Below the pieces are notes generated by a model that was not told the DNA's origin, did not search any database, and was given only the letters and a program-made list of their open reading frames with translations. A DNA stretch of 63,594 bases from Anaerolineales bacterium (GTDB lineage: Bacteria > Chloroflexota > Anaerolineae > Anaerolineales > E44-bin32): positions 1 through 63,594 of the forward strand of contig JAFGNH010000052.1 in the NCBI GenBank assembly GCA_016927115.1, in the 5' to 3' direction. Below are positions 25,461 to 34,764 of this stretch, in pieces (position 1 is the first letter of the stretch; each line of letters opens with the position of its first letter). Both the position numbers and the translations under genes were made by a program.

Positions 25461-25594
25461 TCAACCCCGAGCAGCCCCGGGCACCATCAGGCAACCCCGA
25501 GCAACCCCGGGCACCATCAGGCAACCCCGGGCAGCACCAGGCAACCCCGGGCAGCCCCCGTGTGTCCTAGTGCAGCACCAGGCAACCCCGGGCA
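25461..25594. repeat. Decamer repeat array (consensus GCAACCCCGG)
   Basis: Twelve 10-bp units with variants GCAACCCCGA, GCAGCCCCGG, GCACCATCAG and GCAGCACCAG. The first six form two 30-bp higher-order units differing at few positions. An 11-base interruption (25561-25571) splits the array. It fills the space between the converging ends of the third lipoprotein gene and gyrA, ending 4 bases before the gyrA stop. GC-rich and cytosine-biased on the plus strand; no spacer diversity, so not CRISPR. Confidence 0.85.
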
Positions 25595-25597
25595 TAA

Positions 25598-28063
25598 CTA
25601 TTTCTTTGTTTTGGACGGCGGTAATTCCGGCCGTGATGTTGCAGGTGTGATGCTGAGAATGTGCTGGCTGTCTTTTAATAATAGCAGCGCATCTCCTCGT
25701 GACCCTCGGGCTCTGCGGGCAGCGTCTCCAAAGCGCAGTGATCTGGCAGCACCCCGGTTGAGCCATATGGTCGCCCTGGAATCAGCCTGGCCCACCGCAG
25801 CACCGATAAGAGTGACATCTTCACCGGATTTCCAAACAAGGACGCCCTTGCCATAGCGGCCCTGTGTCGGAAATTCACTGAGTTTAATGCGTTTCGCCTG
25901 GCCGTCCTGGCTGACAATCAGCAGGTCGGAGCGGGGTTGAATGCGGTCCATACCGACAATCGTGGCGTCTTCTGATAGCTTCATCCCGGAAACCCCTGCA
26001 GCTACAAGCCCCATCGGGCGTACCTCCTCTTCCGAAAACCGGATTGCCAGACCGTCACTGCTGACAAGGATGAGTTCATCATTGCCACCAGTCCACACGA
26101 CCCAGCCTAATCGATCTCCTTCTGTTACTTTTACAGAGGTAAACGGTTTTGCGGAGGGACCGGGCAGGATTTCGACTTCCGATTTTTTTATTGTGCCTGA
26201 TAGTGTGCCAAAGCACAGGAAACCACTTTCCTTCTCTTTGCGGGCGCTGGGGACTGGCAGCGCAAGTCCTGCCACAATCTCGGTTTCATTGCTGAAAGGT
26301 GTGACAGCTTTCAGGGGTGAACCCTCATCGACGTTTTCACATTCCGGCAGGGTGTGTACTGCCACGGCAGCAGTCTCTCCCTCTGAATTGAACAGGTAAA
26401 GGTGGTCGCGGACATTGACCTGGAGGACAAGTTGTGGCGCATTGCGGCCTGAAAGTCGGGGTGTACGGGCGGTGGTTGTGCGGGAAAGCAGCCCATCCTT
26501 CGTGAGGATGACGTAGCAGTCTTTTGCTGGATAGAGATCGGTTGCAGTCAGGATCGTTGTACTGGCGGATCCTGTTGCGCTGGCGATCAGGGTTCTGCGC
26601 CGGTCTCCGTATTTTTCCTTAACCTGGAGGATTTCATCTGCCACTGCTTCGCGCAGCTTACGTTCAGAAGCGAGCAGCGCTTCCAGTATCTTAATTTTAG
26701 CCATTACCTCTTTATACTCAATGTCAATCTTCTTCCGTTCCAGACTTGCCAATCTACGCAGCGGCATATCCAGGATGGCTCTTGTCTGAATATCTGAAAG
26801 TTTGAAGCGTTTCGTGAGTCTTTCATGGGCTTGATCCACATCATGTGCTTTACGAATGATGGTGATTACTTCATCGAGATTTGTGAGTGCGATCCGGTAC
26901 CCTTCGAGAATATGAGCGCGTTCCTTTGCCCGGGTGAGATCATATTCGCTGCGCCGGCGCACTACTTCCAGCCGATGCTCGAGATAAACACGCAGCGACT
27001 GCTTCAGGGACAGCAGCCGTGGTTTCCCGTCTACCAATGCCAGCATGATTACACTGAAGGTTGTCTGCATCAGGGTCCGTTTATACAACTCGGCCAGCAT
27101 TTTCTTGGGATCTGTGCTCTTGGAGAGTTCGAGCACGATACGCATACCCTGTCGATCACTTTCGTCTCGAAGATCTGTGATGCCTTCCAGATCGCCGCCG
27201 CGTACAAGGTCTGCAATCTTCTCAATCAGATTCGCTTTGTTCACCTGGTAAGGAAGTTCAGTTACCAGGATGCGCTGACGGCCGCGGTCCATCTCTTCAA
27301 TATGGGCTCGGGCCTGTACAGTCAGTTTGCCGCGTCCGGTAGCATATGCTGAGACCAGAGGATCAGCATCCTTTGTTTTATTCCGGACGATCATGCCGCC
27401 GGTCGGGAAATCCGGGCCCTGGATGAATTTCATCAGGTCTTCAAGCTTCAGCTGATCCAGTTTGGACCAGTTCTGCAGCATATATACCAATGCATCGGAT
27501 ACCTCGGAGAGGTTGTGAGGCGGGATGGAGGTAGCCATGCCGACAGCGATACCAGTAGCACCATTGATAAGCATGTTTGGCAATGCAGCAGGGAGGACAA
27601 CAGGTTCCTGCAGAGATCCGTCAAAGTTGGGGATGAAATCAACGGTATCTTTATCGATATCACTCATCATGTCCATCGCGGGAGAGGCCATACGGGCTTC
27701 TGTATAACGCATGGCTGCGGGTGGATCTCCATCGATGGAGCCGAAGTTGCCCTGTCCTTCGACAAGCTGGTAGCGCAATGAGAAATCCTGGGCCATGCGG
27801 GCCATGGCTTCATAAACAGCCATATCACCATGGGGGTGGAATTTACCGAGCACTTCGCCGACCACACGGGCGGATTTTTTGAAGCTGGTATCAGGGCGCA
27901 GCCCCATCTGATTCATGGCGTGAAGGATACGTCGATGGACTGGTTTCAAACCATCGCGTGCATCCGGAAGCGCGCGAGATACAATCACGCTCATGGCATA
28001 ATCAAGATAAGATTGCTGCATTTCATTATCGATATCAATTGTGCGAACCAGTCCAATTTCCAT
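25598..28063 (-). CDS. gyrA: DNA gyrase subunit A
   Basis: An 821-residue type IIA topoisomerase subunit. The catalytic tyrosine is Y120 ([10 protein letters not shown]) and the N-terminal domain is complete ([13 protein letters not shown]). In the quinolone region, [17 protein letters not shown] has Met81 and Glu85 where E. coli GyrA has Ser83 and Asp87. The C-terminal beta-pinwheel is present, but the usual GyrA box (QRRGGKG) is missing from its first blade; the nearest match is QGRYGKG at 734-740 in a late blade. A ParC-like role is therefore not excluded, though gyrA is the best call. Own promoter at 28098-28126; AGAGGTGA ribosome site; divergent from nusA. Confidence 0.92.
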   Translation of the reverse strand: MEIGLVRTIDIDNEMQQSYLDYAMSVIVSRALPDARDGLKPVHRRILHAMNQMGLRPDTSFKKSARVVGEVLGKFHPHGDMAVYEAMARMAQDFSLRYQLVEGQGNFGSIDGDPPAAMRYTEARMASPAMDMMSDIDKDTVDFIPNFDGSLQEPVVLPAALPNMLINGATGIAVGMATSIPPHNLSEVSDALVYMLQNWSKLDQLKLEDLMKFIQGPDFPTGGMIVRNKTKDADPLVSAYATGRGKLTVQARAHIEEMDRGRQRILVTELPYQVNKANLIEKIADLVRGGDLEGITDLRDESDRQGMRIVLELSKSTDPKKMLAELYKRTLMQTTFSVIMLALVDGKPRLLSLKQSLRVYLEHRLEVVRRRSEYDLTRAKERAHILEGYRIALTNLDEVITIIRKAHDVDQAHERLTKRFKLSDIQTRAILDMPLRRLASLERKKIDIEYKEVMAKIKILEALLASERKLREAVADEILQVKEKYGDRRRTLIASATGSASTTILTATDLYPAKDCYVILTKDGLLSRTTTARTPRLSGRNAPQLVLQVNVRDHLYLFNSEGETAAVAVHTLPECENVDEGSPLKAVTPFSNETEIVAGLALPVPSARKEKESGFLCFGTLSGTIKKSEVEILPGPSAKPFTSVKVTEGDRLGWVVWTGGNDELILVSSDGLAIRFSEEEVRPMGLVAAGVSGMKLSEDATIVGMDRIQPRSDLLIVSQDGQAKRIKLSEFPTQGRYGKGVLVWKSGEDVTLIGAAVGQADSRATIWLNRGAARSLRFGDAARRARGSRGDALLLLKDSQHILSITPATSRPELPPSKTKK

Positions 28064-28097
28064 AGGTCACCTCTCTACAAAACGTACTACACCCGGT

Positions 28098-28126
28098 ATA
28101 ATAAAGTGTGGGCCCCTCTCCGTCAA
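28098..28126 (-). promoter_or_regulatory. gyrA promoter
   Basis: Minus strand: TTGACG (28121-28126), 17-base spacer, TATTAT (28098-28103). Predicted leader of about 28 bases to the ATG at 28063. Back to back with the nusA promoter about 110 bases away. Confidence 0.75.
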
Positions 28127-28232
28127 CCGGATTTGAGGACATCAGCGTTCCCGGTCAATTTAAAAGATACCAACCACTCATAGCGGGAGACATTGTATCC
28201 GGAAAATCCTGTCTGCATCAAGGATTCCTCCC

Positions 28233-28261
28233 TTGCATGTGGATATGCAGTATGCTAGAAT
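28233..28261 (+). promoter_or_regulatory. nusA operon promoter
   Basis: TTGCAT (28233-28238), 17-base spacer, TAGAAT (28256-28261). Predicted start near 28268 gives a 108-base leader containing the structures listed next. Confidence 0.65.
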
Positions 28262-28293
28262 CACAGTGGTATTGTTGATTGAGCGGTCTTTGA

Positions 28294-28361
28294 GGAAAAG
28301 TGGGCCAACCCCACTTTTCTGCATAATAGGAACATCTATGGCCCAATCTTGAGCCATTTTT
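28294..28361 (+). promoter_or_regulatory. Candidate attenuator in the nusA leader
   Basis: Hairpin 1 pairs AAAAGTGGG (28296-28304) with CCCACTTTT (28310-28318), extendable by two outer pairs. Hairpin 2 pairs ATGGC (28338-28342) with GCCAT (28353-28357) and runs straight into TTTTT, like a weak terminator. TGGGCCA (28301-28307) is perfectly complementary to TGGCCCA (28339-28345), so an alternative helix would break both hairpins. Mutually exclusive folds of this type are typical of attenuation; the effector is unknown. Confidence 0.5.
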
Positions 28362-28375
28362 AAGGGAAATCAGGA

Positions 28376-30316
28376 ATGAAAAGCGAATTTACTCTGGCTT
28401 TTAATGAAATAATCGAACGATCGGCACTTTCGCAGGATATGGTCCTGGAAGCGCTGGAAGCGGCAATGGTTTCAGCCTACCGCCGGGCTGTCAGCATATC
28501 CAGTGCACAGAAAGTGGAAGCCAGGATCGATATGAACGAAGCAACGATCCAGATCTTCACCGAAAAAGAGGTTGTGGAGGATGTGCAGAATCCACTGACG
28601 GAAACCCTCATGGCTACTGCTCGCGAGATTGATCCGGACGTTGAACTTGGAGAGACCATTATGGTCGATTCAACTCCGGAAGATTTTGGCCGGGTCGCTG
28701 CCCAGACAGCCAAGCAGGTTATCCTGCAGCGGTTGCGGGAAGCGGAGCGGGATGCACAGTACCTCGAGTATGTTGATCGAGAAGGCGACATGGTCCATGG
28801 TACGGTCCATTCCGTGACTTCTCAAGCGGTAACGATCGGCCTGGGGCGGGCGGAAGCGATACTGCCGCGGAACCAACAAATTCCGGGGGAACGATTCCAT
28901 GTTCGGGACCGTGTACGGGTGTATGTGCTGGAAGTACGCAAATCATCGCGCGGCCCGATCATCATTGTATCCAGAACACATCCAGCTATGCTGCGGCGTT
29001 TACTGGAAATGGAAGTGCCGGAAATCAACCAGGGGCTGGTGGAGATCAAAGCGATTTCACGTGAAGCAGGCAAGCGGGCAAAAGTGGCGGTTGCAGCCAT
29101 ACGTGATGGGATTGATCCGGTGGGTGCCTGTGTAGGCTTGCGGGGTGTTCGCATCCAATCCATTGTTCGCGATCTGAATGACGAAAAAATCGACGTAATT
29201 GAGTGGAACCCGGATGTTGCACTGTTCATTTCCAAAGCGCTCAGCCCGGCACGGGTTTCAGGTGTATATCTTGATGATGACCCGAGCAGAGGGAAGACCG
29301 CAATGGTGGTCGTCCCGGAAGACCAGTTGAGCCTGGCTATTGGCCGGTCGGGTGTGAATGCTCGCCTGGCAGCCCGTCTGACAAGCTGGCGTATTGACAT
29401 CAAGAGTCTGCCGGAAGCAGCCATGGAATCGCTCCACCTTTACGAGAATCACCCTGTGTTTACCGATCCTGATCTGCAGACACCTGAGCTGGTTGCCCAG
29501 ATCCGCGAGGTTCTGGATAGGAAAGCGGAAAACCGGCCGATTACGCCGGAGGAATACCAGAGTCTCAACGCATTCGTGGAGCGGATTCAACGTTATTTGG
29601 AGCGAGAGCGCGGGGTCATCCGCCGTGAAGAGCGTGAGAAAGTGGAAGAAGCCCGGGCTGAAATTCCGGAAGCTGTCAGCCAGGTGCCGCTGGAAGATAT
29701 TGGCCTTCCTGAGAGGGTGCTCAACCTGCTGCTTGAGGCAGGGTATGGGCAAGTAGCCAGGCTCTGGGAAGATCTCCTTGTCGATGAAGATCGGATCCTG
29801 GGTATTGCTGGAATAGGCCCGAAAGCCATGGAAGATTTGAAACAGGCTTTTGAAGTGTTGAAATCCAAATACTATGTTGAACCAGAACCTGAACCTGAGG
29901 TTGTTGAAGAAGTGGAAGCCGCGGAAGAAGCTGCGGATGTAATAGAAGCGGCTGCAGAAGAAGAAATCCTGACAGAAGCTGAAATGGAAGTGACTGAAGC
30001 TGCTGAAGAGATACTTGCTGAAGCAGAGGTGAAAGCGGGAGAGGAAGCCAAAGAAACAGAACCCGAGATTGCGGTTAAGGAAGACCTGGAATTTGCCACG
30101 ATTCAGGAAGTCTTTGAAAAGCAGCCTGAAATCTTCGACCCCGTTTCTGTTGATGATTTTGATGATGAGACCGGGGATGAATTTGACCAGCAGAAGAAGA
30201 AGAAGCGCAAGAAAGGCCAGCGCATCGTCGAATTTGATCCGGATCTGGGAAAGACCATTGTGAAGAAGCGCCGAAAACCAGGCCGCAGTGATGATTGGGG
30301 CGATATAAATTACTGA
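28376..30316 (+). CDS. nusA: Transcription termination/antitermination factor NusA, C-terminally extended
   Basis: A 646-residue NusA, which binds RNA polymerase and nascent RNA to control pausing and termination. N-terminal domain 1-125, S1 domain about 135-200, two KH domains about 230-345 ([37 protein letters not shown]), then a helix-hairpin-helix module near 455-500 ([16 protein letters not shown], reading [16 protein letters not shown]). After that comes an unusual tail: about 85 acidic Glu/Ala-rich residues and a basic end ([19 protein letters not shown]). First gene of the operon; rimP, its usual upstream partner, is absent. Confidence 0.96.
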   Translation: MKSEFTLAFNEIIERSALSQDMVLEALEAAMVSAYRRAVSISSAQKVEARIDMNEATIQIFTEKEVVEDVQNPLTETLMATAREIDPDVELGETIMVDSTPEDFGRVAAQTAKQVILQRLREAERDAQYLEYVDREGDMVHGTVHSVTSQAVTIGLGRAEAILPRNQQIPGERFHVRDRVRVYVLEVRKSSRGPIIIVSRTHPAMLRRLLEMEVPEINQGLVEIKAISREAGKRAKVAVAAIRDGIDPVGACVGLRGVRIQSIVRDLNDEKIDVIEWNPDVALFISKALSPARVSGVYLDDDPSRGKTAMVVVPEDQLSLAIGRSGVNARLAARLTSWRIDIKSLPEAAMESLHLYENHPVFTDPDLQTPELVAQIREVLDRKAENRPITPEEYQSLNAFVERIQRYLERERGVIRREEREKVEEARAEIPEAVSQVPLEDIGLPERVLNLLLEAGYGQVARLWEDLLVDEDRILGIAGIGPKAMEDLKQAFEVLKSKYYVEPEPEPEVVEEVEAAEEAADVIEAAAEEEILTEAEMEVTEAAEEILAEAEVKAGEEAKETEPEIAVKEDLEFATIQEVFEKQPEIFDPVSVDDFDDETGDEFDQQKKKKRKKGQRIVEFDPDLGKTIVKKRRKPGRSDDWGDINY

Positions 30317-30350
30317 TCCAGGCAGCATCTGGTACGCAGGTGGTGCATTC

Positions 30351-30638
30351 GTGAAGAAAAAGAATCGTCGACAACGGCATATTCCTGAAAGGACCTGTGT
30401 TGGGTGTCGGGAGGTGCTGTCTAAAAAGGACATGATCCGGGTAGTGCGTACTCCTGAAGGTGTGCGCATTGACTCAACCGGGAAGCTGCCAGGCAGGGGG
30501 GCCTACCTGCATCAGCGGAAGTCGTGCTGGCAGCATGCGCTGTCCCGGGGATCGCTGGCTAACGCCTTGAAGGTGGAGTTCAGCGATGAGAGCAACGAAC
30601 TGCTCTCCGCCTATATGGATCAGTTGTCGGACCCGTAA
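30351..30638 (+). CDS. rnpM: YlxR/RnpM family RNA-binding protein
   Basis: A 95-residue YlxR (DUF448) protein between nusA and infB, its standard place. Diagnostic motifs: PERTCVGCREVLSKKDMIRVVR and KLPGRGAYLHQRKSCWQHA. In Firmicutes, RnpM binds and modulates RNase P RNA. Basic N-terminus (KKKNRRQRH). The start is GTG at 30351, 34 bases after nusA, without a strong ribosome site. Confidence 0.92.
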   Translation: MKKKNRRQRHIPERTCVGCREVLSKKDMIRVVRTPEGVRIDSTGKLPGRGAYLHQRKSCWQHALSRGSLANALKVEFSDESNELLSAYMDQLSDP

Positions 30639-30738
30639 GCAGGTTTCAGGCGCAGCGATTATTACATAATGGGAGCCACGCAGATTCTATTAAGAGGTGC
30701 TCTCATTCTCAGCGCGAGTAAGTATGCTGGAGGTATCT

Positions 30739-32526
30739 ATGAGTGAACAAGAAGAAAAAAGGATTGAACTCCCGACACTTATCAGTATCAGAGATATGGC
30801 GGAGCGGATTCAGATCAGCCCGATTGAAGTTATGAAAAAATTGATGGCCAATGGTGTGATGGCTAATATCAATCAGGAAATCGATTTTGATACCGCTGCG
30901 ATTGTTGTGGCTGAATTCGGATTCGAAGCATCCCTTGAAGAACCGCCGGAAATGGCTGGTACCGAGGATCAGGTGGAAATGCCGCGCTGGCGCAAGTTGA
31001 TCGGCGATGAGGATCCGGCTATGCTGAAAGACCGGCCTCCGGTTGTTACGATTTTGGGGCATGTCGATCATGGCAAGACCACATTACTCGATGCAATCAG
31101 AGAAACAAATGTTGCCAGCGGCGAAGCTGGCGGGATCACCCAGCACATTGGTGCCTACCAGGTGATCCATCAGGATCGGATCATAACATTTCTGGATACC
31201 CCCGGCCACGCAGCTTTTACAGCCATGCGAGCACGTGGTGCACAGGGTGCGGATATTGCTATCCTCGTGGTAGCGGCTGATGATGGTGTCATGCCCCAGA
31301 CCCGAGAAGCGCTGGCCCATGTGCGTGCTGCCCGGGTGCCGATTCTGGTTGCGCTGAATAAAGTTGACCGTCCGAATGCCAATCCGGAAAAAGTAAAGAA
31401 AGAACTGGCTGATGTTGGCCTTGTTCCGGATGATTGGGAAGGGGACACAATTGTGGTTCCTGTCTCGGCGAAAATGCGGACAGGTATTGAAGATGTGCTT
31501 GAAGCAGTTTTGTTGGTAGCGGACTCCACCGAGATTAAAGCCAATCATGATGGCAAGGTACTTGGGACGGTCATTGAGGCGGAAGTTGATAAAGCACGTG
31601 GTGTTGTTACGACGCTGCTTGTACAGAATGGGACGCTGCGGGTCGGTGACGTGGTATTGATGCGCAATACCTGTGGTAAAGTTCGAGCCATGTTCGACTT
31701 TCAGGGGAAGAAAGTAAAGGAAGCGACGCCATCCATGCCTGTATCCGTGCTGGGATTGAGTGAGGTCCCTGATGCGGGAGAGCTGTTTACAATTGCGCCG
31801 GATGAGCGAACCGCGCGCGCCCAGGTGGCGGAGAATCAACTGGCTTCCTCTTCTGAGAACAAGAAGCAGGCCCTGTCGCTGGATCAGATATTCGAGGCAT
31901 ACCAGGCTGGACAGGCTCAGGAGCTGAAACTGATTATCAAGGCAGATGTTCAGGGTTCGCTTGAACCGATTGTCTCATCACTTAACGAGATGAGCGTAGG
32001 TGGTATTAAGGTAAATGTCCTGCAAGCCGCCACAGGTAACATTGGTGAAAATGATGTCATGCTTGCAGCTGCCTCCCATGCGATTGTTCTGGGCTTTAAT
32101 GTGGAAGCGGATACAGCTACTCGCAATGTCGCTGATACTGAAGGCGTTGACATTCGTATTTATGATATTATTTATCGTCTTACCGAAGATATTGAGAAAG
32201 CGCTTAAGGGAATGCTTGCTCCCGAGATCAAACGCGAAGTGCTCGGTCATGCACAGGTACTGGCGATTTTCACTATTCCCAAATCGGGTAAAATTGCCGG
32301 CTGCCGTGTATTGGACGGGGTGATCCCGCGGAATGCCAGTGTTCGTGTACTGCGGGCAGGGGAAGAGCATTTTGACGGTTCGATTTCCTCCTTGAAACAC
32401 GAGCACGAAGATGCGCGCGAGATCCGACAAGGTTTTGAGTGTGGTATCGGGCTGAAAGGATTCCAGAATTATAAAGAAGGGGATATCCTCGAAGCTTACA
32501 AAATGATTGAAGTTGCCGTCGTGTGA
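30739..32526 (+). CDS. infB: Translation initiation factor IF-2
   Basis: A 595-residue IF-2, the GTPase that places initiator tRNA on the 30S subunit. A single compact IF2-N domain lies at about 10-60 (ISIRDMAERIQISPIEVMKKL); the long N-terminal extension seen in many bacteria is absent. The GTPase domain has G1 GHVDHGKTT (about 106-114), G3 DTPGHAAF and G4 NKVD, followed by the beta-barrel and C-terminal tRNA-binding domains (HAQVLAIFTIPKSGKIAGC). I choose ATG 30739, which has GGAGG 6 bases upstream, over an ATG 42 bases earlier. Confidence 0.96.
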   Translation: MSEQEEKRIELPTLISIRDMAERIQISPIEVMKKLMANGVMANINQEIDFDTAAIVVAEFGFEASLEEPPEMAGTEDQVEMPRWRKLIGDEDPAMLKDRPPVVTILGHVDHGKTTLLDAIRETNVASGEAGGITQHIGAYQVIHQDRIITFLDTPGHAAFTAMRARGAQGADIAILVVAADDGVMPQTREALAHVRAARVPILVALNKVDRPNANPEKVKKELADVGLVPDDWEGDTIVVPVSAKMRTGIEDVLEAVLLVADSTEIKANHDGKVLGTVIEAEVDKARGVVTTLLVQNGTLRVGDVVLMRNTCGKVRAMFDFQGKKVKEATPSMPVSVLGLSEVPDAGELFTIAPDERTARAQVAENQLASSSENKKQALSLDQIFEAYQAGQAQELKLIIKADVQGSLEPIVSSLNEMSVGGIKVNVLQAATGNIGENDVMLAAASHAIVLGFNVEADTATRNVADTEGVDIRIYDIIYRLTEDIEKALKGMLAPEIKREVLGHAQVLAIFTIPKSGKIAGCRVLDGVIPRNASVRVLRAGEEHFDGSISSLKHEHEDAREIRQGFECGIGLKGFQNYKEGDILEAYKMIEVAVV

Positions 32527-32536
32527 GGAGAGTGCC

Positions 32537-32917
32537 ATGGCTAGTGAGGCAAGAGTACGCAAGGTGGCAGATCGAATCGCTGAGGAAATTGCCGACATCC
32601 TATTAAGGGAAACGGAAGATCAGCGATTAAGTCAGATATCTGTAATGGGGGTGCAGGTTGATCGGGAATTAGCATTCGCCACGATATATGTTTCTTCATA
32701 TCTTTCTGAGACTGAGGATAGTGAAATTTTACGGGCACTGGAAGGCGCCAAAGGTTTCCTGCGCAGTCAACTGGCAGCACGTATTCCTCTGCATTCCTTT
32801 CCTCAACTGCGTTTCAAATTGGATACAACATCCACACAAGGTGCCCGAATCGATGATTTGCTGGCAGGTATCCGGCAGGAGCGAAAACAGAATTCAAGGG
32901 AGCAGGGTGAAGACTGA
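32537..32917 (+). CDS. rbfA: Ribosome-binding factor A
   Basis: A 126-residue RbfA, a KH-fold factor for 16S rRNA maturation and cold adaptation. Motifs: RVRKVADRIAEEIADILLRE, the central LAFATIYVSSYLSETEDSE and the terminal IPLHSFPQLRFKLDTT, in which the family usually has RxxPxLxFxxD. GGAG lies 6-9 bases before the ATG at 32537, 10 bases after infB. Its end overlaps the nrnA start. Confidence 0.93.
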   Translation: MASEARVRKVADRIAEEIADILLRETEDQRLSQISVMGVQVDRELAFATIYVSSYLSETEDSEILRALEGAKGFLRSQLAARIPLHSFPQLRFKLDTTSTQGARIDDLLAGIRQERKQNSREQGED

Positions 32918-33869
32918 TTTTCAGGAACTTAATAGCCTGATCAATACTGCCGGAACAATCGTTGTTGTGTCTCATTTGCGGCCGGATGGAGATGCAGTAG
33001 GTTCACTGCTATCTCTAACCCTGTCTCTGCTCGCCGCAGGAAAAAAAACTTTTCCTGTGCTTGTCGATGGCCTGCCGCAGCGATTTTCCTTTCTTCCCGG
33101 TGCAGACCTGGTGCAGAAGCAGCTGCCTGCATCCTGGGATCTGTTGATCTGTGTGGATTGCTCGGATTTCGAACGAACTGGTTTGGGGAACGAAGTACTT
33201 CAGAAGAACCCGATTGTTAATATTGACCATCATCCAACGAATACAACATTTGGCAATATAAACTACATTGTTCCAGCCGCTGCTGCGGCTGTGGAAATTG
33301 TGTATGATGTTATTCGCACCCTGCATTTGCCAGAAGATCTGGGTGTGAGAAATAATTTGATGGCAGGCCTTCTGGCTGATACAATTGGATTCAGAACATC
33401 CAATGTTCATGCTGGTTCTTTACGGATGGCAGCAGATCTACTGGATCAGGGGGCTGAGCTATCAAAATTGTATGAACAGGTTCTGAATCAACGCACATTT
33501 GCAGCAGCGAAGTATTGGGGGCTGGGGCTGGAGAATATCCAGCAACGCGGAAATCTGGTATGGACTTCACTGTCTCTGACGGATATGCAGGCTTCCGGAT
33601 ACCGGGAACATGATGATGCGGATTTGATAAATTTTCTCAGTACAATCGAAGATACGATGGTAACTTTGCTTTTTATTGAGCAGCCAGGCGGAAAGGTTAA
33701 GATCAGCTGGCGGGCTCGTGATGGAATCGATATCGCTGTATTGGCAGAACGGTTTGGCGGGGGTGGGCATAAGCCTGCTGCTGGCGCCATGCTGGAAGGA
33801 TCTTTACCTGAGGTTCAGGAAGAAGTCTTATCCGCAACCATAGCCTATATGAACGCTGGAAGGAATTGA
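32907..33869 (+). CDS. nrnA: DHH-family nanoRNase/pAp phosphatase (NrnA-like)
   Basis: A 320-residue DHH/DHHA1 phosphoesterase that degrades short oligoribonucleotides and often 3'-phosphoadenosine 5'-phosphate. The metal site reads VSHLRPDGDAVGS, then CVDCSD and DHHPTN; the C-terminal substrate loop is FGGGGHKPAAGA. Start is GTG 32907, inside the end of rbfA (11-base overlap) and fits the usual family length; the open frame extends far upstream only because it shadows rbfA. Its place between rbfA and truB is the standard one. Confidence 0.92.
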   Translation: MKTDFQELNSLINTAGTIVVVSHLRPDGDAVGSLLSLTLSLLAAGKKTFPVLVDGLPQRFSFLPGADLVQKQLPASWDLLICVDCSDFERTGLGNEVLQKNPIVNIDHHPTNTTFGNINYIVPAAAAAVEIVYDVIRTLHLPEDLGVRNNLMAGLLADTIGFRTSNVHAGSLRMAADLLDQGAELSKLYEQVLNQRTFAAAKYWGLGLENIQQRGNLVWTSLSLTDMQASGYREHDDADLINFLSTIEDTMVTLLFIEQPGGKVKISWRARDGIDIAVLAERFGGGGHKPAAGAMLEGSLPEVQEEVLSATIAYMNAGRN

Positions 33870-33878
33870 GAAAGAGCT

Positions 33879-34760
33879 ATGAAAAATTTTGGATTACTGG
33901 TGGTAGATAAGCCGGTTGGCCCGACTTCACATCAGGTTGTTTCCCTGATCAGACGTGGTACTGGTATTCGAAAAGTCGGCCATGCGGGCACACTGGACCC
34001 GCGGGCGTCCGGGGTGTTGATTCTATGCCTGGGGGCAGCAACAAGGCTAAGTGAATACCTTTCAACCTCAAACAAGCAATACGAAGCTGTTGTCCGCTTT
34101 GGGTCTGCGACGAGAACATATGATTCTGAAGGTGAAGTCATGTATGAGACGGGAGAATCTCCGACCAAACGCGAGATAACGAATCATCTCCCGGAGTTTA
34201 TGGGAGAAATCGAACAGGTCCCGCCACCCTTCAGTGCGATCAAGATAAAAGGAAAGAAAGCGTATGAGCTTGCCCGGGATGGTAAAGATGTAGAATTGGA
34301 AGCCCGTAAGGTGACGATTAGCAAGCTCGAAATTGCTTCCTACCGCCCTCCAGATCTATCCCTGCGTATTGAATGTTCAGCGGGCACCTATATCCGCTCC
34401 CTTGCACATGATCTCGGGAAGCGAATGGGTACAGGAGCTTATCTGGCTGGCCTGCGCCGGACGAAAGCGGGCCCTTTCAAGATCGAAGATGCTACTCCTC
34501 TGGCGATGCTTGAGGTCGGGTTTATTGCGGAGAATTGGGAGCAGTATGTCATTCCGGCAGCAGAAGCACTGCCTGAATTTCCGATCATTGATGTTAGTGG
34601 AGAATTATTGTCTCAACTGCGGAACGGTCACAGGATTGAGGCAGAACCAGACTCAGTTGGGTATGCCCGGGCGATCGATCAGGATGGTGAACTCGTTGCT
34701 ATTCTTGAAGCTGTGGAAAATGGCACGCTCTGGCATCCATCCAAGGTATTTCAAACCTGA
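33879..34760 (+). CDS. truB: tRNA pseudouridine(55) synthase TruB
   Basis: A 293-residue pseudouridine synthase acting on U55 of the tRNA T-loop. The catalytic aspartate is D40 in GHAGTLDPRASGVL; also KPVGPTSHQVV, the KKAYELAR segment and CSAGTYIRSLAHDLG. The last 70 residues match a PUA-like domain. Standard position between nrnA and ribF; GAAAGAG precedes the ATG, 9 bases after nrnA. Confidence 0.96.
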   Translation: MKNFGLLVVDKPVGPTSHQVVSLIRRGTGIRKVGHAGTLDPRASGVLILCLGAATRLSEYLSTSNKQYEAVVRFGSATRTYDSEGEVMYETGESPTKREITNHLPEFMGEIEQVPPPFSAIKIKGKKAYELARDGKDVELEARKVTISKLEIASYRPPDLSLRIECSAGTYIRSLAHDLGKRMGTGAYLAGLRRTKAGPFKIEDATPLAMLEVGFIAENWEQYVIPAAEALPEFPIIDVSGELLSQLRNGHRIEAEPDSVGYARAIDQDGELVAILEAVENGTLWHPSKVFQT

Positions 34761-34764
34761 TAGC

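Noticed and set aside
25461..25594. Possible CRISPR array
   Set aside because: Units are 10 bases with no spacers of variable sequence and there are no cas genes; it is a simple tandem repeat.
29258..30469. A 403-codon open frame antisense to nusA
   Set aside because: It is a Phe-rich mirror of the Glu-rich NusA tail, has no motif, and nusA on the other strand has complete domains and a promoter.
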